64,000 nucleotides of DNA from Fervidobacterium pennivorans (lineage in GTDB: Bacteria > Thermotogota > Thermotogae > Thermotogales > Fervidobacteriaceae): contig NZ_CP011393.1 of assembly GCF_001644665.1 (NCBI RefSeq), forward strand, positions 890,001 through 954,000, written 5' to 3'. A program made the translations under genes and the position numbers. Positions within the stretch are counted from its first letter, which is position 1. Each line of letters begins with the position of its first letter. The notes below the pieces were generated by a model. It worked only from the letters and a program-made list of their open reading frames with translations, did not search any database and was not told the origin of the DNA. This document shows positions 1-9,262 of this stretch, in pieces.

Positions 1-941
1 ACGTTTTTAGTAACGTCCAATAGGTAAAGCATGTTTTCAACCATCAAAAAATCCAAGGGAGTATTTGAAACCTTTAGTTTCCAGGTAAGCAATAGGTCAC
101 CAACAGAACCATCCGCATAAATGATATATTTGTCCCAACCAAATATTGGTACCGAGGAAACTGCTTCTTTCTTACCAGTTCTAAGGTTAAGAATGTAATT
201 TTCCGTCAAAATTGAATAACCTGTGTACAAAAATGGTAAGGAATCGACCTGGTATTGGATTTTTTCAGACATGTAGAGAACTTTATTCTTATAAAAGCTC
301 CCATCCATAGTTACAACAGCGGGAACGAAATTTATGTATTCTGGAACGACTATCAAAGGTATTCCTGTTGGGACAGTAATATATAACTTGTGAGACTTTG
401 AGTCATAAACTAAAGTTTCAGGACCTAAATCAGGGGTGTTTTCACTTAAACCAGTTGTAGTATGATCAAAACTCGTGTTGGTGCTAAAGTATTTGAGAAA
501 ACCACTCTTAAAATCTTCTTCGGATTCAAATACAATTTTACCCGCCCTCGTTGTCAAGGAAATTGTATCCCCAGTAGACTCAACACTTATCTTCAAAAGC
601 TCTCCACTCACAACATTAGAAACATCAACCGATGTAGTTGTGGAGATTAACTCAAGCTTCGTCTCATCATCAAACACATTATTTGAGATTATGTTGGTTG
701 CAAAAAAACCAGCTTTTGTCAGCTCTTTAGTAATAAAGAGAGAAAGATGTGGTGCGATGTTTTTTTCAAAAACAACAATTTGAGGTCTCTCCATCCATTT
801 TTTTATTACAGATAAAACTTCTGCGTCTAAACTTTCATCCGGTATTTGAATACCGGCAAAGGTAATGCCTAAAACAACACCTTGTACAAAAACAATCCAT
901 GCGCAGGTGCCAACCCAGCTGATTTTGAGCGGTCTTTTGAT
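1..941 (-). CDS. Membrane-anchored or exported protein of unknown function (C-terminus outside the window)
   Basis: An open frame runs on the minus strand from inside the 3' end of truA to the left edge, about 313 codons without a stop. I do not recognise the family. The N-terminus has a short basic stretch (KRPLK) and then a hydrophobic segment (about residues 10-30), which suggests a signal anchor or signal peptide. The rest is rich in beta-type residues with no cysteine cluster or nucleotide-binding motif. The start is unclear. A strong GGAGGT lies six bases before an ATC codon at 941-939, and there is no in-frame ATG until codon 48 or so, after the hydrophobic segment. A TTG at 974-972 is the alternative. 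It overlaps truA by about 70 bases and is probably translated with it. Confidence 0.6.
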   Translation of the reverse strand, partial: MKRPLKISWVGTCAWIVFVQGVVLGITFAGIQIPDESLDAEVLSVIKKWMERPQIVVFEKNIAPHLSLFITKELTKAGFFATNIISNNVFDDETKLELISTTTSVDVSNVVSGELLKISVESTGDTISLTTRAGKIVFESEEDFKSGFLKYFSTNTSFDHTTTGLSENTPDLGPETLVYDSKSHKLYITVPTGIPLIVVPEYINFVPAVVTMDGSFYKNKVLYMSEKIQYQVDSLPFLYTGYSILTENYILNLRTGKKEAVSSVPIFGWDKYIIYADGSVGDLLLTWKLKVSNTPLDFLMVENMLYLLDVTKN

Positions 942-1609
942 TCTAACACCTCCAATATCTTGTCTGGTTTCCAACTTCCAACTCCAACCTTTACCAGGTT
1001 CGCAACAATACTCCTAACCATTCCTCGTAAATACGATATACCTTCAACCCTCACTAGTATAAGGTTTTTCTTCAATCTTACAATCCTAATAGCGGTAATG
1101 GTTCTTTCGGTCCTTATCTCTTCTTCTCCTTTTTTGCTAAAAGCTGTAAAATCATGCGTCCCTATAAGGTATTTAGCACCAGCTCTCATCTTTGTAATAT
1201 CCAGTTCATATGGAAACCACCAAGCATACCTTCTAAGGAATATATCGTTCATTTTCGAATTTAAAATGTAATAGTGATAGATTCTACGCTTTGCCTCATA
1301 TCTTGGATTGAAATTTTCACTTGTGAACCATACTTTCTTAACGTATATATCTTTTGGCAGATTTGCGTTTAAAGCGTTTCTGATATCGTTTTCTGAAAGC
1401 TTATCGTTTGGACAATCAAATGCTGCAACTTGTCCATTCGCATGAACGCCCGTATCTGTACGTCCTGCTGCATATGTTTGAATGGGCATTTTAAACACTC
1501 GCTCAAGCGCTTTCTCCAACTCGCCTTGCACGGTTCTCACATCATTTTGACGTTGATAGCCAAAAAAGTCTGTGCCATCGTATGCAAATTCTATGGCGAC
1601 TCTTCTCAT
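869..1609 (-). CDS. truA: tRNA pseudouridine synthase A
   Basis: Converts uridines 38-40 of the tRNA anticodon arm to pseudouridine in the cytoplasm. The 246-residue protein is full length for TruA. It opens with the RVAIEFAYDGTDFFGYQRQ block and has the catalytic-aspartate motif GRTDTGVHA near residue 55. The later RRIYHYYIL and YLRGMVRSIV blocks are also typical of the family. Its ATG overlaps the stop of the upstream GGDEF-like gene by four bases (ATGA), so the two are translationally coupled. Its 3' end overlaps the next gene. The identification is secure. Confidence 0.96.
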   Translation of the reverse strand: MRRVAIEFAYDGTDFFGYQRQNDVRTVQGELEKALERVFKMPIQTYAAGRTDTGVHANGQVAAFDCPNDKLSENDIRNALNANLPKDIYVKKVWFTSENFNPRYEAKRRIYHYYILNSKMNDIFLRRYAWWFPYELDITKMRAGAKYLIGTHDFTAFSKKGEEEIRTERTITAIRIVRLKKNLILVRVEGISYLRGMVRSIVANLVKVGVGSWKPDKILEVLESKDRSKSAGLAPAHGLFLYKVLF

Positions 1610-3255
1610 AAATTGATAATCCTTCCACCTCCGGATTTTTTCCCAGCAACCAAAGCTGTTTTTGCCTTATTCAATATTCCTTCCAAATTGTCTGCATCAA
1701 CTGGATACTTTACAACCGCCCCACTGATACTGACATAGGGGTACTTTTCTTTAATGTTTTCAATAACTTTTTGAACTAAAATCATCGCGTCCGATTTGCT
1801 TTTTGTCCACAGCAAAATCATAAACTCATCACCTATATTGGTATAAAGACCGTAGTTTCTTATTTCGTTTTCTAATGAGTTTTTGATTTCACGTAATATC
1901 TCATCTCCAAAAATATAGCCCTTTTCAAGATTAATCTTATCGAAATTATCTACGTCCAAATACACAAAGGAGAAAGTTCTCTTCATCTCTATGGCTTTCG
2001 AGATTTCTTCCATTAATTCTGAGACTGTAGCTTCTTCCGGATAGTAACTTAAGAAAAAGCTTCGATATTTACTTTCTTTCACAATTTGTACAAATTGCCA
2101 AGCAAAAAACTTTGAAAGTTCGATTTCTCTTTTTGCCGGTCTTAAACCATTGACAGGTTTGTCAAAGCTGATGTATCCAATTGTCTTGTTATCGTATACT
2201 AATGGCACAAGGAACAAATCATCCGGGTCCCACGCATTATTAACATCGAGCATGGTATATTCTAGAGGTCTAAAAATATATGTTTGGTCCAAATCAATAC
2301 TGCCTTTCGGAATAAAATAAACGCCTCCGGAATCGAAACGGCTCTGCATCAGGATTAGTGTATCTTTTATCTGCGGTTGCCTACTCTTCAACATTTCGAA
2401 ATCTTCGTCTTTAATTCCATATTTTGCAACTCTTACGACTCTACCTGATTTGTAATCAAATAAGTTCAGTAACGCTGCAGAAAAACCTATCATTTTACAT
2501 GATACCTCAAGTAGGTCACTTAATACTTTGTCTACATCCTCCGTGTCTTGCTCTTCTAAAACGGCTGGTATTTTCGAAAGGTTTTCAATTTCTCTTTTAA
2601 TTTCATCTTGCTCATACCTCAATTCTTGATACCATACTTGTGCTGTTACTGTATAATACAATTGGACCAAAAAACCCGTGTAGAGTAGAAATGTAAAAAT
2701 CAAATAAGTCAACTTCACTTCTGGCAAAATGTAAAGCGTAGTTACGATTAGTGAAGCGTAGAGACCTAGCAAAAAAACAAGAAATCCAACACCAATATAT
2801 TGTTTTAATTTTGTTTTTGTAAAAAAAGTTATGTACACGAAACTGAGTATAATGTTTGTAGCAAAATAACCGACAGCGAAATAAACTACCGAAAGATAGT
2901 CATAAACAGCATGTCTGAACAAGAAGATGCCTACTGAAAATTGCAAGAACTCAAAAGCTAATCTTAAAAACCTTATTTGCCAAGAAGTTTTCTTTGTCAA
3001 AGGTGTTGTGAGCAATGAGAAAAACATTATTGTTTCTGGTGTGATGAAGGGAATTAAAAACAGGTACAAAAAAGGTTTGGCAGTAAATCTAACTTCACCT
3101 ATTGGAATCTCAATATACTGAGCTAAAACCATAGCTATCAATGAGGCAATAATCATCCGTATGTCGTAACTAAAAATAAAGGGTTTCGAGAAGAACAAGA
3201 AGACAGAACCTATCAAAAACAACGAAAATACAAATATCAACGTTTTTTTGGTCAC
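1606..3255 (-). CDS. Membrane sensor with GAF-like and degenerate GGDEF domains
   Basis: A 549-residue protein with about six hydrophobic membrane segments in residues 1-210, a GAF-like region around residues 240-390 and a C-terminal GGDEF-like domain. The cyclase domain keeps LDVDNFDKIN (metal-binding aspartate), a GD.I pattern and the closing AKTALVAGKKSGGGR region. The signature itself reads IGDEF instead of GGDEF. This could be a weak or inactive diguanylate cyclase or a GTP-binding sensor; I cannot tell which. The start is GTG, placed after a GGGGGGAAAG ribosome site. It is the first gene of a minus-strand run with truA. Confidence 0.82.
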   Translation of the reverse strand: MTKKTLIFVFSLFLIGSVFLFFSKPFIFSYDIRMIIASLIAMVLAQYIEIPIGEVRFTAKPFLYLFLIPFITPETIMFFSLLTTPLTKKTSWQIRFLRLAFEFLQFSVGIFLFRHAVYDYLSVVYFAVGYFATNIILSFVYITFFTKTKLKQYIGVGFLVFLLGLYASLIVTTLYILPEVKLTYLIFTFLLYTGFLVQLYYTVTAQVWYQELRYEQDEIKREIENLSKIPAVLEEQDTEDVDKVLSDLLEVSCKMIGFSAALLNLFDYKSGRVVRVAKYGIKDEDFEMLKSRQPQIKDTLILMQSRFDSGGVYFIPKGSIDLDQTYIFRPLEYTMLDVNNAWDPDDLFLVPLVYDNKTIGYISFDKPVNGLRPAKREIELSKFFAWQFVQIVKESKYRSFFLSYYPEEATVSELMEEISKAIEMKRTFSFVYLDVDNFDKINLEKGYIFGDEILREIKNSLENEIRNYGLYTNIGDEFMILLWTKSKSDAMILVQKVIENIKEKYPYVSISGAVVKYPVDADNLEGILNKAKTALVAGKKSGGGRIINL

Positions 3256-3388
3256 TTCTTTCCCCCCAATGTTATGTTATATAGATTGTAACATACTATC
3301 ACTGTATTTTAAACTTTTGTTTATGTATATTCTGGCAAATATATTCTATCATAAGACCGACAATTTACACAAGGAGGTATAAAAAGAG
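3256..3388. promoter_or_regulatory. Divergent promoter region
   Basis: This gap separates the minus-strand GGDEF-like gene from the plus-strand decarboxylase. On the plus strand TTGTTT (3317-3322) and TATATT (3340-3345) are 17 bases apart. On the minus strand TTTAAA (3313-3308) and TACAAT (3290-3285) are also 17 bases apart. A strong AAGGAGG ribosome site lies just before the decarboxylase start. The promoters are predicted from consensus likeness only. Confidence 0.5.
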
Positions 3389-4573
3389 ATGGAAAAACTC
3401 AGACAAATTGCGGAGATTTATGGAACACCTGTTTTAGTGATGGACTTGAACGTGGTAAAGCAAAATTACATGAACTTAGTTAATAATATTAGAAATTGTA
3501 AGGTCTACTACGCCGTCAAAGCAAATTCTCATGTCGAAATTGTAAAGCTTCTGAGAGATTTAGGAAGCCATTTTGATGTGGCATCACGTGGTGAAATCGA
3601 AAAATTACTTTCACTTGGTGTGGAACCATACAGAATGAGTTTCGGAAACACAATTAAAAAGTTAGAAGATATAAAATTTGCATACGACCATGGCATCAGG
3701 ATGTTTGCTGTAGATTCCGAAATGGAACTAGAGAAGATAGCCATGGTTGCTCCTGGCTCAGATATCTACGTTAGAATTAGTACAAACGGCATGGAAGATG
3801 ATGCTGATTGGCCGCTTACAAGAAAGTTTGGAACAAGCGTAAGCCACGCCATCGAACTCGTAAAGTACTCTAAAACATTGGGGTTGAACCCCATAGGATT
3901 GAGTTTCCACGTTGGTTCTCAAAACTACAACCCTGAGAACTGGAGAACGGCCATAAGGGAAGCTTCCGTTGTTTTCGAAGAGGCAAAGCAATTTGGTATC
4001 AACATGTCCATGATTAACACAGGTGGCGGGATGCCTGTCAGATACGTCAAGGACATACCAACAGTCGAGCAGATTGCAAAAGTGATTAACGAAGCTGTGG
4101 AAGAATACCTGGGTGATAATATAACCGTTATAGTAGAACCTGGCAGGTCAATGGTAGGAAATGCAGGCATCATGATTACAAAAGTTATCTTGAGAAGTAA
4201 AAAAAGTGAGGAGAACTGGTTGTACCTTGATGCAGGTGTGTTCCACGGCTTGACAGAAACAATTCAAAACATACGCTACCGAATAACTGTTGATGGTAAA
4301 GAAGATGAAGAGCTCGATACTTTTGTCCTCGCTGGACCTACATGCGATAGTGTTGATGTAATGTACTATGATGCTCAATTACCAAAAAGCACAACGCTTG
4401 GAGATATTGTATACTTCCACACAGCAGGTGCTTACACTACCGAGTATGGAACAAACTTCAATGGTATTGATTCACCAAAGATAGTGGTTGTAAACGGTAT
4501 TTTATCAGATGAGGAATTTGAGGCAAAAATTCCTGAAATTGTAGAAGTCGAAAGTGAAACTTCAAAAGAGTAA
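3389..4573 (+). CDS. PLP-dependent fold-III decarboxylase, ornithine/lysine decarboxylase type
   Basis: A 394-residue enzyme of the alanine-racemase-fold decarboxylases. The PLP lysine lies in YYAVKANSH near residue 44. Further motifs are HVGSQ, the phosphate-binding GGGMP, EPGRSMVGNAG and, near the C-terminus, GPTCDSVDV and YTTEYGTNFNG. The CDS form of the second-subunit cysteine motif is closer to ornithine/lysine decarboxylases than to diaminopimelate decarboxylase. The likely job is decarboxylation of ornithine or lysine for polyamines, which thermophiles make in quantity. The exact substrate cannot be read from the sequence. It is a single gene between its own promoter and a strong terminator. 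Confidence 0.85.
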   Translation: MEKLRQIAEIYGTPVLVMDLNVVKQNYMNLVNNIRNCKVYYAVKANSHVEIVKLLRDLGSHFDVASRGEIEKLLSLGVEPYRMSFGNTIKKLEDIKFAYDHGIRMFAVDSEMELEKIAMVAPGSDIYVRISTNGMEDDADWPLTRKFGTSVSHAIELVKYSKTLGLNPIGLSFHVGSQNYNPENWRTAIREASVVFEEAKQFGINMSMINTGGGMPVRYVKDIPTVEQIAKVINEAVEEYLGDNITVIVEPGRSMVGNAGIMITKVILRSKKSEENWLYLDAGVFHGLTETIQNIRYRITVDGKEDEELDTFVLAGPTCDSVDVMYYDAQLPKSTTLGDIVYFHTAGAYTTEYGTNFNGIDSPKIVVVNGILSDEEFEAKIPEIVEVESETSKE

Positions 4574-4590
4574 GAAAATTTGTAAACATT

Positions 4591-4628
4591 AATAAATAAG
4601 GGCTGGGATTTCCCAGCCCTTATTTATT
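4591..4628. terminator. Bidirectional hairpin terminator
   Basis: A perfect 18-bp inverted repeat, AATAAATAAGGGCTGGGA and its complement, with a tiny loop. The A/T flanks give a U-tract in both directions. It serves the plus-strand decarboxylase and the converging minus-strand MFS gene, whose stop codon lies inside it. Confidence 0.9.
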
Positions 4629-5991
4629 ACCACCAACGGCTTATTCTTTTTCTGCCTATAATAACATCCGAACGGTTTCCTTCCTGAATTCTCACAACGT
4701 GCCTACCAGACAAAACCGAAAGCACGTTTGTAAACAACGTCGGCAAAGAAACGTATTTTCTGCTCGATATCTTTGCAAATAGCGGGATTACAGAGTATCT
4801 CAATACACTTTCTATTATGAAAAATATCTGGAGCCCATATATGTGGAAATCGCCTATATAGAAATCAAACGAATTGAAAAACCTTGCTAAGGGACCACCA
4901 ATCAAAGAGCCAATCATTCCGCCCAAACCACCGAGAGCAGAAAAAACTGCAAAGTACATTGGTGAGTTTGCAGACGCCGTTTCCATCGGAAGGGTTATGA
5001 ATGCAAGGTTCACTGCTGCCCAACCTACACCTGATAGAACTGCATCCAAAGCCAAGGCTAAAATCCAATCCCTTTCGTTCATCAAAATCCAAATAGCTGG
5101 CGTTATTGACACTATGGATAACCCAGCAATTAAAACACTTTTGTGACCAAATTCATCGGAAAGCCTTCCCCAAATCGTGTAAAATATCATAGATAAAACA
5201 GAAGCTGTTATTGAAGCGTAGCTGATGTAGGTCATGGGTAATTTAAGATTGTGAAGTTGGTGGTAAGGAAAAAAAGGAGCTGCCAGAAGTACCACGAAGT
5301 TCCAAGCAAAATACGCTTTGGATAATTTCATAAAGTTTTTATCCGCAAGGACAAGTTTCAAATCGTTAATAGTACCTGTTTTTGCTGCTCTTCTTTCCTC
5401 AAGAGGTAGCAATGTAAGGAGCGACAGGAAACTTCCAAGCAATGTAGCAGTAATTATCAATAGAAAGTTAAATGGAATTTTGACATTGTCGTTTATAACT
5501 GAAAACAAATAAAACACCAATAATGTTGAAAGCGAAACAAAAAAGTTTCTTAAGCCAAGGTACTTACCCCTGCGTTCTTCAGGTATCATGTCTGAAATCA
5601 TACTGACCCAAATATTACCCGCAAAAGCTGCAAAAATTTGACTTAAAGCGAAGATAACAATAAAAAGCTTTGGGTTTCTTTGCTCGATAAACAGAAATGG
5701 AAGTAGTACTACCCATAAGAATCGTCCTGAGTTGAAAAATGCTAAAAGTATTTTCTTACTAGGGAACTTTTCGATAACAGCAGGCGCAAAAAGCTGAAAT
5801 ATCTGGAATGCCATAGGAAATGACGCAGCAAGGCCCAACCATACTTCATTGAGTCCAAAGTAGATAGCTACCGCTGTAAATATTGCTGTTTGAGTTAGAA
5901 CAAGGTAAAACGAAGAAAAAACTCCCTCAAGTGTTAAAAAGAATTCATTTTTGTTTTTGTGAAACCTGAATTTTCCACTTCCTTGTCTCAT
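4627..5991 (-). CDS. MFS transporter
   Basis: A 454-residue integral membrane protein with about 12 hydrophobic helices. After helix 4-5 it carries an MFS-type loop (SDMIPEERRGKYLGLRNF) with a second, weaker copy in the other half (WGRLSDEFGHKS). The transported substrate is unknown. Its ATG overlaps the rtcB stop by four bases, so the two are co-translated. A link between export or uptake and RNA repair is not obvious and the pairing may be incidental. The C-terminal tail after the last helix is basic. Confidence 0.85.
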   Translation of the reverse strand: MRQGSGKFRFHKNKNEFFLTLEGVFSSFYLVLTQTAIFTAVAIYFGLNEVWLGLAASFPMAFQIFQLFAPAVIEKFPSKKILLAFFNSGRFLWVVLLPFLFIEQRNPKLFIVIFALSQIFAAFAGNIWVSMISDMIPEERRGKYLGLRNFFVSLSTLLVFYLFSVINDNVKIPFNFLLIITATLLGSFLSLLTLLPLEERRAAKTGTINDLKLVLADKNFMKLSKAYFAWNFVVLLAAPFFPYHQLHNLKLPMTYISYASITASVLSMIFYTIWGRLSDEFGHKSVLIAGLSIVSITPAIWILMNERDWILALALDAVLSGVGWAAVNLAFITLPMETASANSPMYFAVFSALGGLGGMIGSLIGGPLARFFNSFDFYIGDFHIYGLQIFFIIESVLRYSVIPLFAKISSRKYVSLPTLFTNVLSVLSGRHVVRIQEGNRSDVIIGRKRISRWW

Positions 5992-7409
5992 CCTTTAACC
6001 ACTCCAAGTGGAGTACACTTGGCTATTTTCAAAGAGATTCCAATTTCATCGACAATTTGAACCACTTTGTCAACGTTTTTGTAAGCCTCCGGTGCTTCTT
6101 CCACTATACCTTTTTTGGACTTCGCCATGATTTTGATGCCCTTTGATTCAAGTTCTTTCAGAACGTGGTTCACCGATAATTCTCTTGTCGCTTCCCTTCT
6201 TCCAAGCGCTCTACCTGCACCGTGAGCTGTTGAGCCAAAGGTTATCTCTTCGGCTTTCTTGGTTCCAACAAGTATGTAAGACGCTGTCCCCATACTCCCG
6301 GGTATAATGACCGGTTGCCCAGTCTTTTTGAAAACTTCTGGCAAGGCTGGGTTCCCAGGCCCAAATGCTCGTGTTGCACCCTTTCTGTGAACAATCACTT
6401 TTCTTTTTCTTCCGTCGATTTCGTATTCCTCCACTTTTGCAATGTTGTGTGCCACGTCATATACAAGTCTGACATTCATTCCAACCACACTTTTGAACGC
6501 TTTCCTAATCATGTGAGTTATGATTTGCCTATTTGCAAATGCATAGTTTGCTGCGCAGTTCATCGCGCTGTAATATGCTTGTCCCCACTCGCTTTTAAAG
6601 GGCGCATTGATAAGCTGTTTGTCTGGTAGATTCTTGTTGTGGTCTTTGAGATTGTCTCTCATGTATTTTATGTAATCGGTTGCTATCTGGTGTCCAAAGC
6701 CTCTGCTACCGGTATGTATAAGTATCGTTATATCTCCCTTTTTAATACCAAACACAGATGCGATTTCCTCATCATATACTTCTTCTACTAGTTGTATCTC
6801 AATGAAATGGTTTCCTGCACCAAGTGTTCCTAGTTCATCTTTCCCTCTCTCATACGCTTCTTCACTAACATCAGAAAAGTCGCAGTCTTCTAATGTTCCT
6901 CTGTCTTCTATTCGCAACAAATCTTCTTCTGTTCCATAGCCCATTTCAATAACTTTCCTGACTCCTTGCTCTACGATCTTTTTAAAGTCGTTTTTTGAAA
7001 ACCTTAAATCGCTTGTTTCACCGACTCCAACAGGTACGCTTTCGTAGATGCGTTTGATGAGACTTTCCAAGTTCTTCTTTACAATATCGGAATTGCCATC
7101 TACTACCAGCATTCTGACACCGCAATTTATGTCAAAACCAACCCCGCCGGGGCTTATTATTCCATCTTCTAAATCGAATGCTGCAACACCACCAATAGGA
7201 AAGCCGTATCCCCAATGTATATCAGGCATAGCGTATGCTGCTTTCACAATTCCCGGTAATGTTGCCACATTTTTAAGTTGTTCAATAGCTTCCTCATCGA
7301 TAGTTTCGTAATCAGCAAGAACTATTGCATCAACCCTCATATTGCCCGTTTTTTTAATCCTGTAAATATATTTTCCTTCCTTCTCAACACCCGGGATGGA
7401 CATATTCAA
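5988..7409 (-). CDS. rtcB: RNA-splicing/repair ligase RtcB
   Basis: GTP- and Mn-dependent ligase joining 2',3'-cyclic phosphate (or 3'-phosphate) ends to 5'-OH RNA ends. The 473-residue protein has the full motif set: ISPGGVGFDINCGVRML with the metal-binding Asp and Cys, GTLGAGNHFIEIQ, HTGSRGFGHQ, YDVAHNIAKVE, VHRKGATRAFGPG, IPGSMGTASYIL and the guanylylated histidine in STAHGAGRALGR. No intein is present. Archease is not seen nearby. It follows proS after a terminator and leads the MFS gene. A strong GGAGG site precedes the ATG. Confidence 0.96.
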   Translation of the reverse strand: MNMSIPGVEKEGKYIYRIKKTGNMRVDAIVLADYETIDEEAIEQLKNVATLPGIVKAAYAMPDIHWGYGFPIGGVAAFDLEDGIISPGGVGFDINCGVRMLVVDGNSDIVKKNLESLIKRIYESVPVGVGETSDLRFSKNDFKKIVEQGVRKVIEMGYGTEEDLLRIEDRGTLEDCDFSDVSEEAYERGKDELGTLGAGNHFIEIQLVEEVYDEEIASVFGIKKGDITILIHTGSRGFGHQIATDYIKYMRDNLKDHNKNLPDKQLINAPFKSEWGQAYYSAMNCAANYAFANRQIITHMIRKAFKSVVGMNVRLVYDVAHNIAKVEEYEIDGRKRKVIVHRKGATRAFGPGNPALPEVFKKTGQPVIIPGSMGTASYILVGTKKAEEITFGSTAHGAGRALGRREATRELSVNHVLKELESKGIKIMAKSKKGIVEEAPEAYKNVDKVVQIVDEIGISLKIAKCTPLGVVKG

Positions 7410-7476
7410 ACACCTCCTTTCAATAACGTAAACTCCGGAAGTTGTGCATAAAAGCTTTGAAGAAAGAATTTAAAAC

Positions 7477-7510
7477 AAACCACCCTTCGACATTTTGTCT
7501 CGGGTGGTTT
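7477..7510 (-). terminator. Hairpin terminator after proS
   Basis: Arms AAACCACCC (7477-7485) and GGGTGGTTT (7502-7510), followed on the minus strand by a T-rich run (GTTTTAAATTCTTT). It ends the gltX-cysS-proS operon before rtcB. Confidence 0.8.
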
Positions 7511-7523
7511 GGCTCTAATCAGT

Positions 7524-9242
7524 TTATGCTCTTTCGTGTGGATTGTATTTCTCTTTCGATTCTTGTAAGAATCGGTAAATTTTTTCAAAATCTGCTTCTA
7601 TTCTGAACTGATGACCAGTTCTCCACTTAATTTCAACAAAGCCTTCGTTCAAAGCCTTACCAACCGTTATTCTAAATGGTATTCCTATTAAGTCTGCGTC
7701 GCTGAATTTGACACCAGGCGATACATTTCTATCGTCGAAGAGCACTTCTTCGTTACGCTCGATTAGGTAATTGTAAAGCTCTGTCGCAAATTTCATCAGA
7801 TTTTCGTTGTTACTGACAGGGGTAATGATTGTTGTGAATGGAGCAACAGAAATTGGCCATATGATACCTTTGTCGTCATGAAGCTGTTCTACAATCGCGC
7901 CCATCGTTCTTGAGATACCCCAGCCGTAGCATCCCATTATGAATGGTTTTAGCTGTCCATCTCTGTCCATATACTTTGTTCCCATCGCCTCTGAGTACTT
8001 CGTTCCAAGTTTAAAGATATGTCCTAATTCAATTCCTTTCTTCATGTTTAAAGGTTTTCCACAAACCGGACAAGGGTCTCCAGCAATAGCAACAACAAGG
8101 TCAGTCCATTCATCGGGGACAAAATCTCGTCCAATGTTCACATTAACATAGTGGTAATCTTTCTCCATACCACCAACTACGAAATTTTTCATACCCTTGA
8201 CTTGGTTATCAGCTATAATCTTTATACCCTTGACTCCCACAGGTCCCAAGAATCCAATAGGCACACCGAAGTCTCTGAATATCTCATCTGGCGTAGCGAA
8301 AGTAAGGGACTGGTCGTTAACAAATGCCTTTAACTTTTCCTCGTTCAGTTCTCTGTCACCAGGGACAAGAGCCATGTAGTAACCATTTCTACCCTTGTAA
8401 ATGAGAGTTTTCACTATTTTTCTTACTGGAACGTTAAGAAAATTAGCGACATCTTCAACCGTTCTTACGTTTGGGGTATACACCTTTTCTATATGTTTCT
8501 CTTCTTCATTTTCGTAAACAACTTCTGCGACATACGGAACACGCTCGTCATTTCCCGCATATCCACAATCACAATACAGAATGTTGCTTTCACCAGTGTT
8601 GGCAAAAGCTACAAATTCATGACTTTCGCTACCACCTATAGCTCCCGATGATGCCTCAACGATTGCATACTTTAGTCCTATGCGTTCCATTATATTTGAA
8701 TACGCTTTTCTGTGAGCTCTGTACGTTTCATCTAACGATTCCCAGCTATCATGGAAACTGTAACCATCTTTCATAATGAATTCACGAGCTCGCAACACAC
8801 CAAATCTTGGTCGAATTTCGTCACGGTATTTGTTGGCAATCTGATAGAGAGTTATTGGCAATTGTTTATAGCTGTTGAGTTCATTTTGCACTAAAAATGT
8901 TACTAACTCTTCATGTGTTGGACCAAGCGTAAATTCTCTGTCATGCCTGTCTTTAAGTTTCATCATCTCTGGTCCGTAATCATCCCACCTACCAGACTGT
9001 TTCCACAATTCAGCAGGCTGAATTATTGGCATCAGTATTTCATTAGCACCTATCTTGTCCATCTCTTCTCTGACAATTCTTTCAATCTTAAGTAGCACGC
9101 GTCTGCCGAGCGGTAGATAAGAATAGATACCTGCTGCTATTTTACGTATAAAACCTCCTCTGATAAGCAATTCTTGACTTGGAACTTCGGAATCAGCCGG
9201 TGCTTCCTTGAGCGTTGGTGCATAAAATTGAGAATACCTCAT
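7524..9242 (-). CDS. proS: Prolyl-tRNA synthetase
   Basis: Class II aminoacyl-tRNA synthetase that charges tRNA-Pro. The 572-residue length is normal for the bacterial type. Class II motif 2 lies in the [23 protein letters not shown] region, written here as key residues R-x-E and RAREF. Motif 3 is the [13 protein letters not shown] block near residue 440. Between them (about 230-390) is a YbaK-like INS editing domain that hydrolyses Ala-tRNA-Pro. The C-terminal anticodon domain is also present. It lies 20 bases after cysS and is last in the synthetase operon. Confidence 0.97.
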   Translation of the reverse strand: MRYSQFYAPTLKEAPADSEVPSQELLIRGGFIRKIAAGIYSYLPLGRRVLLKIERIVREEMDKIGANEILMPIIQPAELWKQSGRWDDYGPEMMKLKDRHDREFTLGPTHEELVTFLVQNELNSYKQLPITLYQIANKYRDEIRPRFGVLRAREFIMKDGYSFHDSWESLDETYRAHRKAYSNIMERIGLKYAIVEASSGAIGGSESHEFVAFANTGESNILYCDCGYAGNDERVPYVAEVVYENEEEKHIEKVYTPNVRTVEDVANFLNVPVRKIVKTLIYKGRNGYYMALVPGDRELNEEKLKAFVNDQSLTFATPDEIFRDFGVPIGFLGPVGVKGIKIIADNQVKGMKNFVVGGMEKDYHYVNVNIGRDFVPDEWTDLVVAIAGDPCPVCGKPLNMKKGIELGHIFKLGTKYSEAMGTKYMDRDGQLKPFIMGCYGWGISRTMGAIVEQLHDDKGIIWPISVAPFTTIITPVSNNENLMKFATELYNYLIERNEEVLFDDRNVSPGVKFSDADLIGIPFRITVGKALNEGFVEIKWRTGHQFRIEADFEKIYRFLQESKEKYNPHERA

Positions 9243-9262
9243 TTCGCTCCCTCCACCATTTC

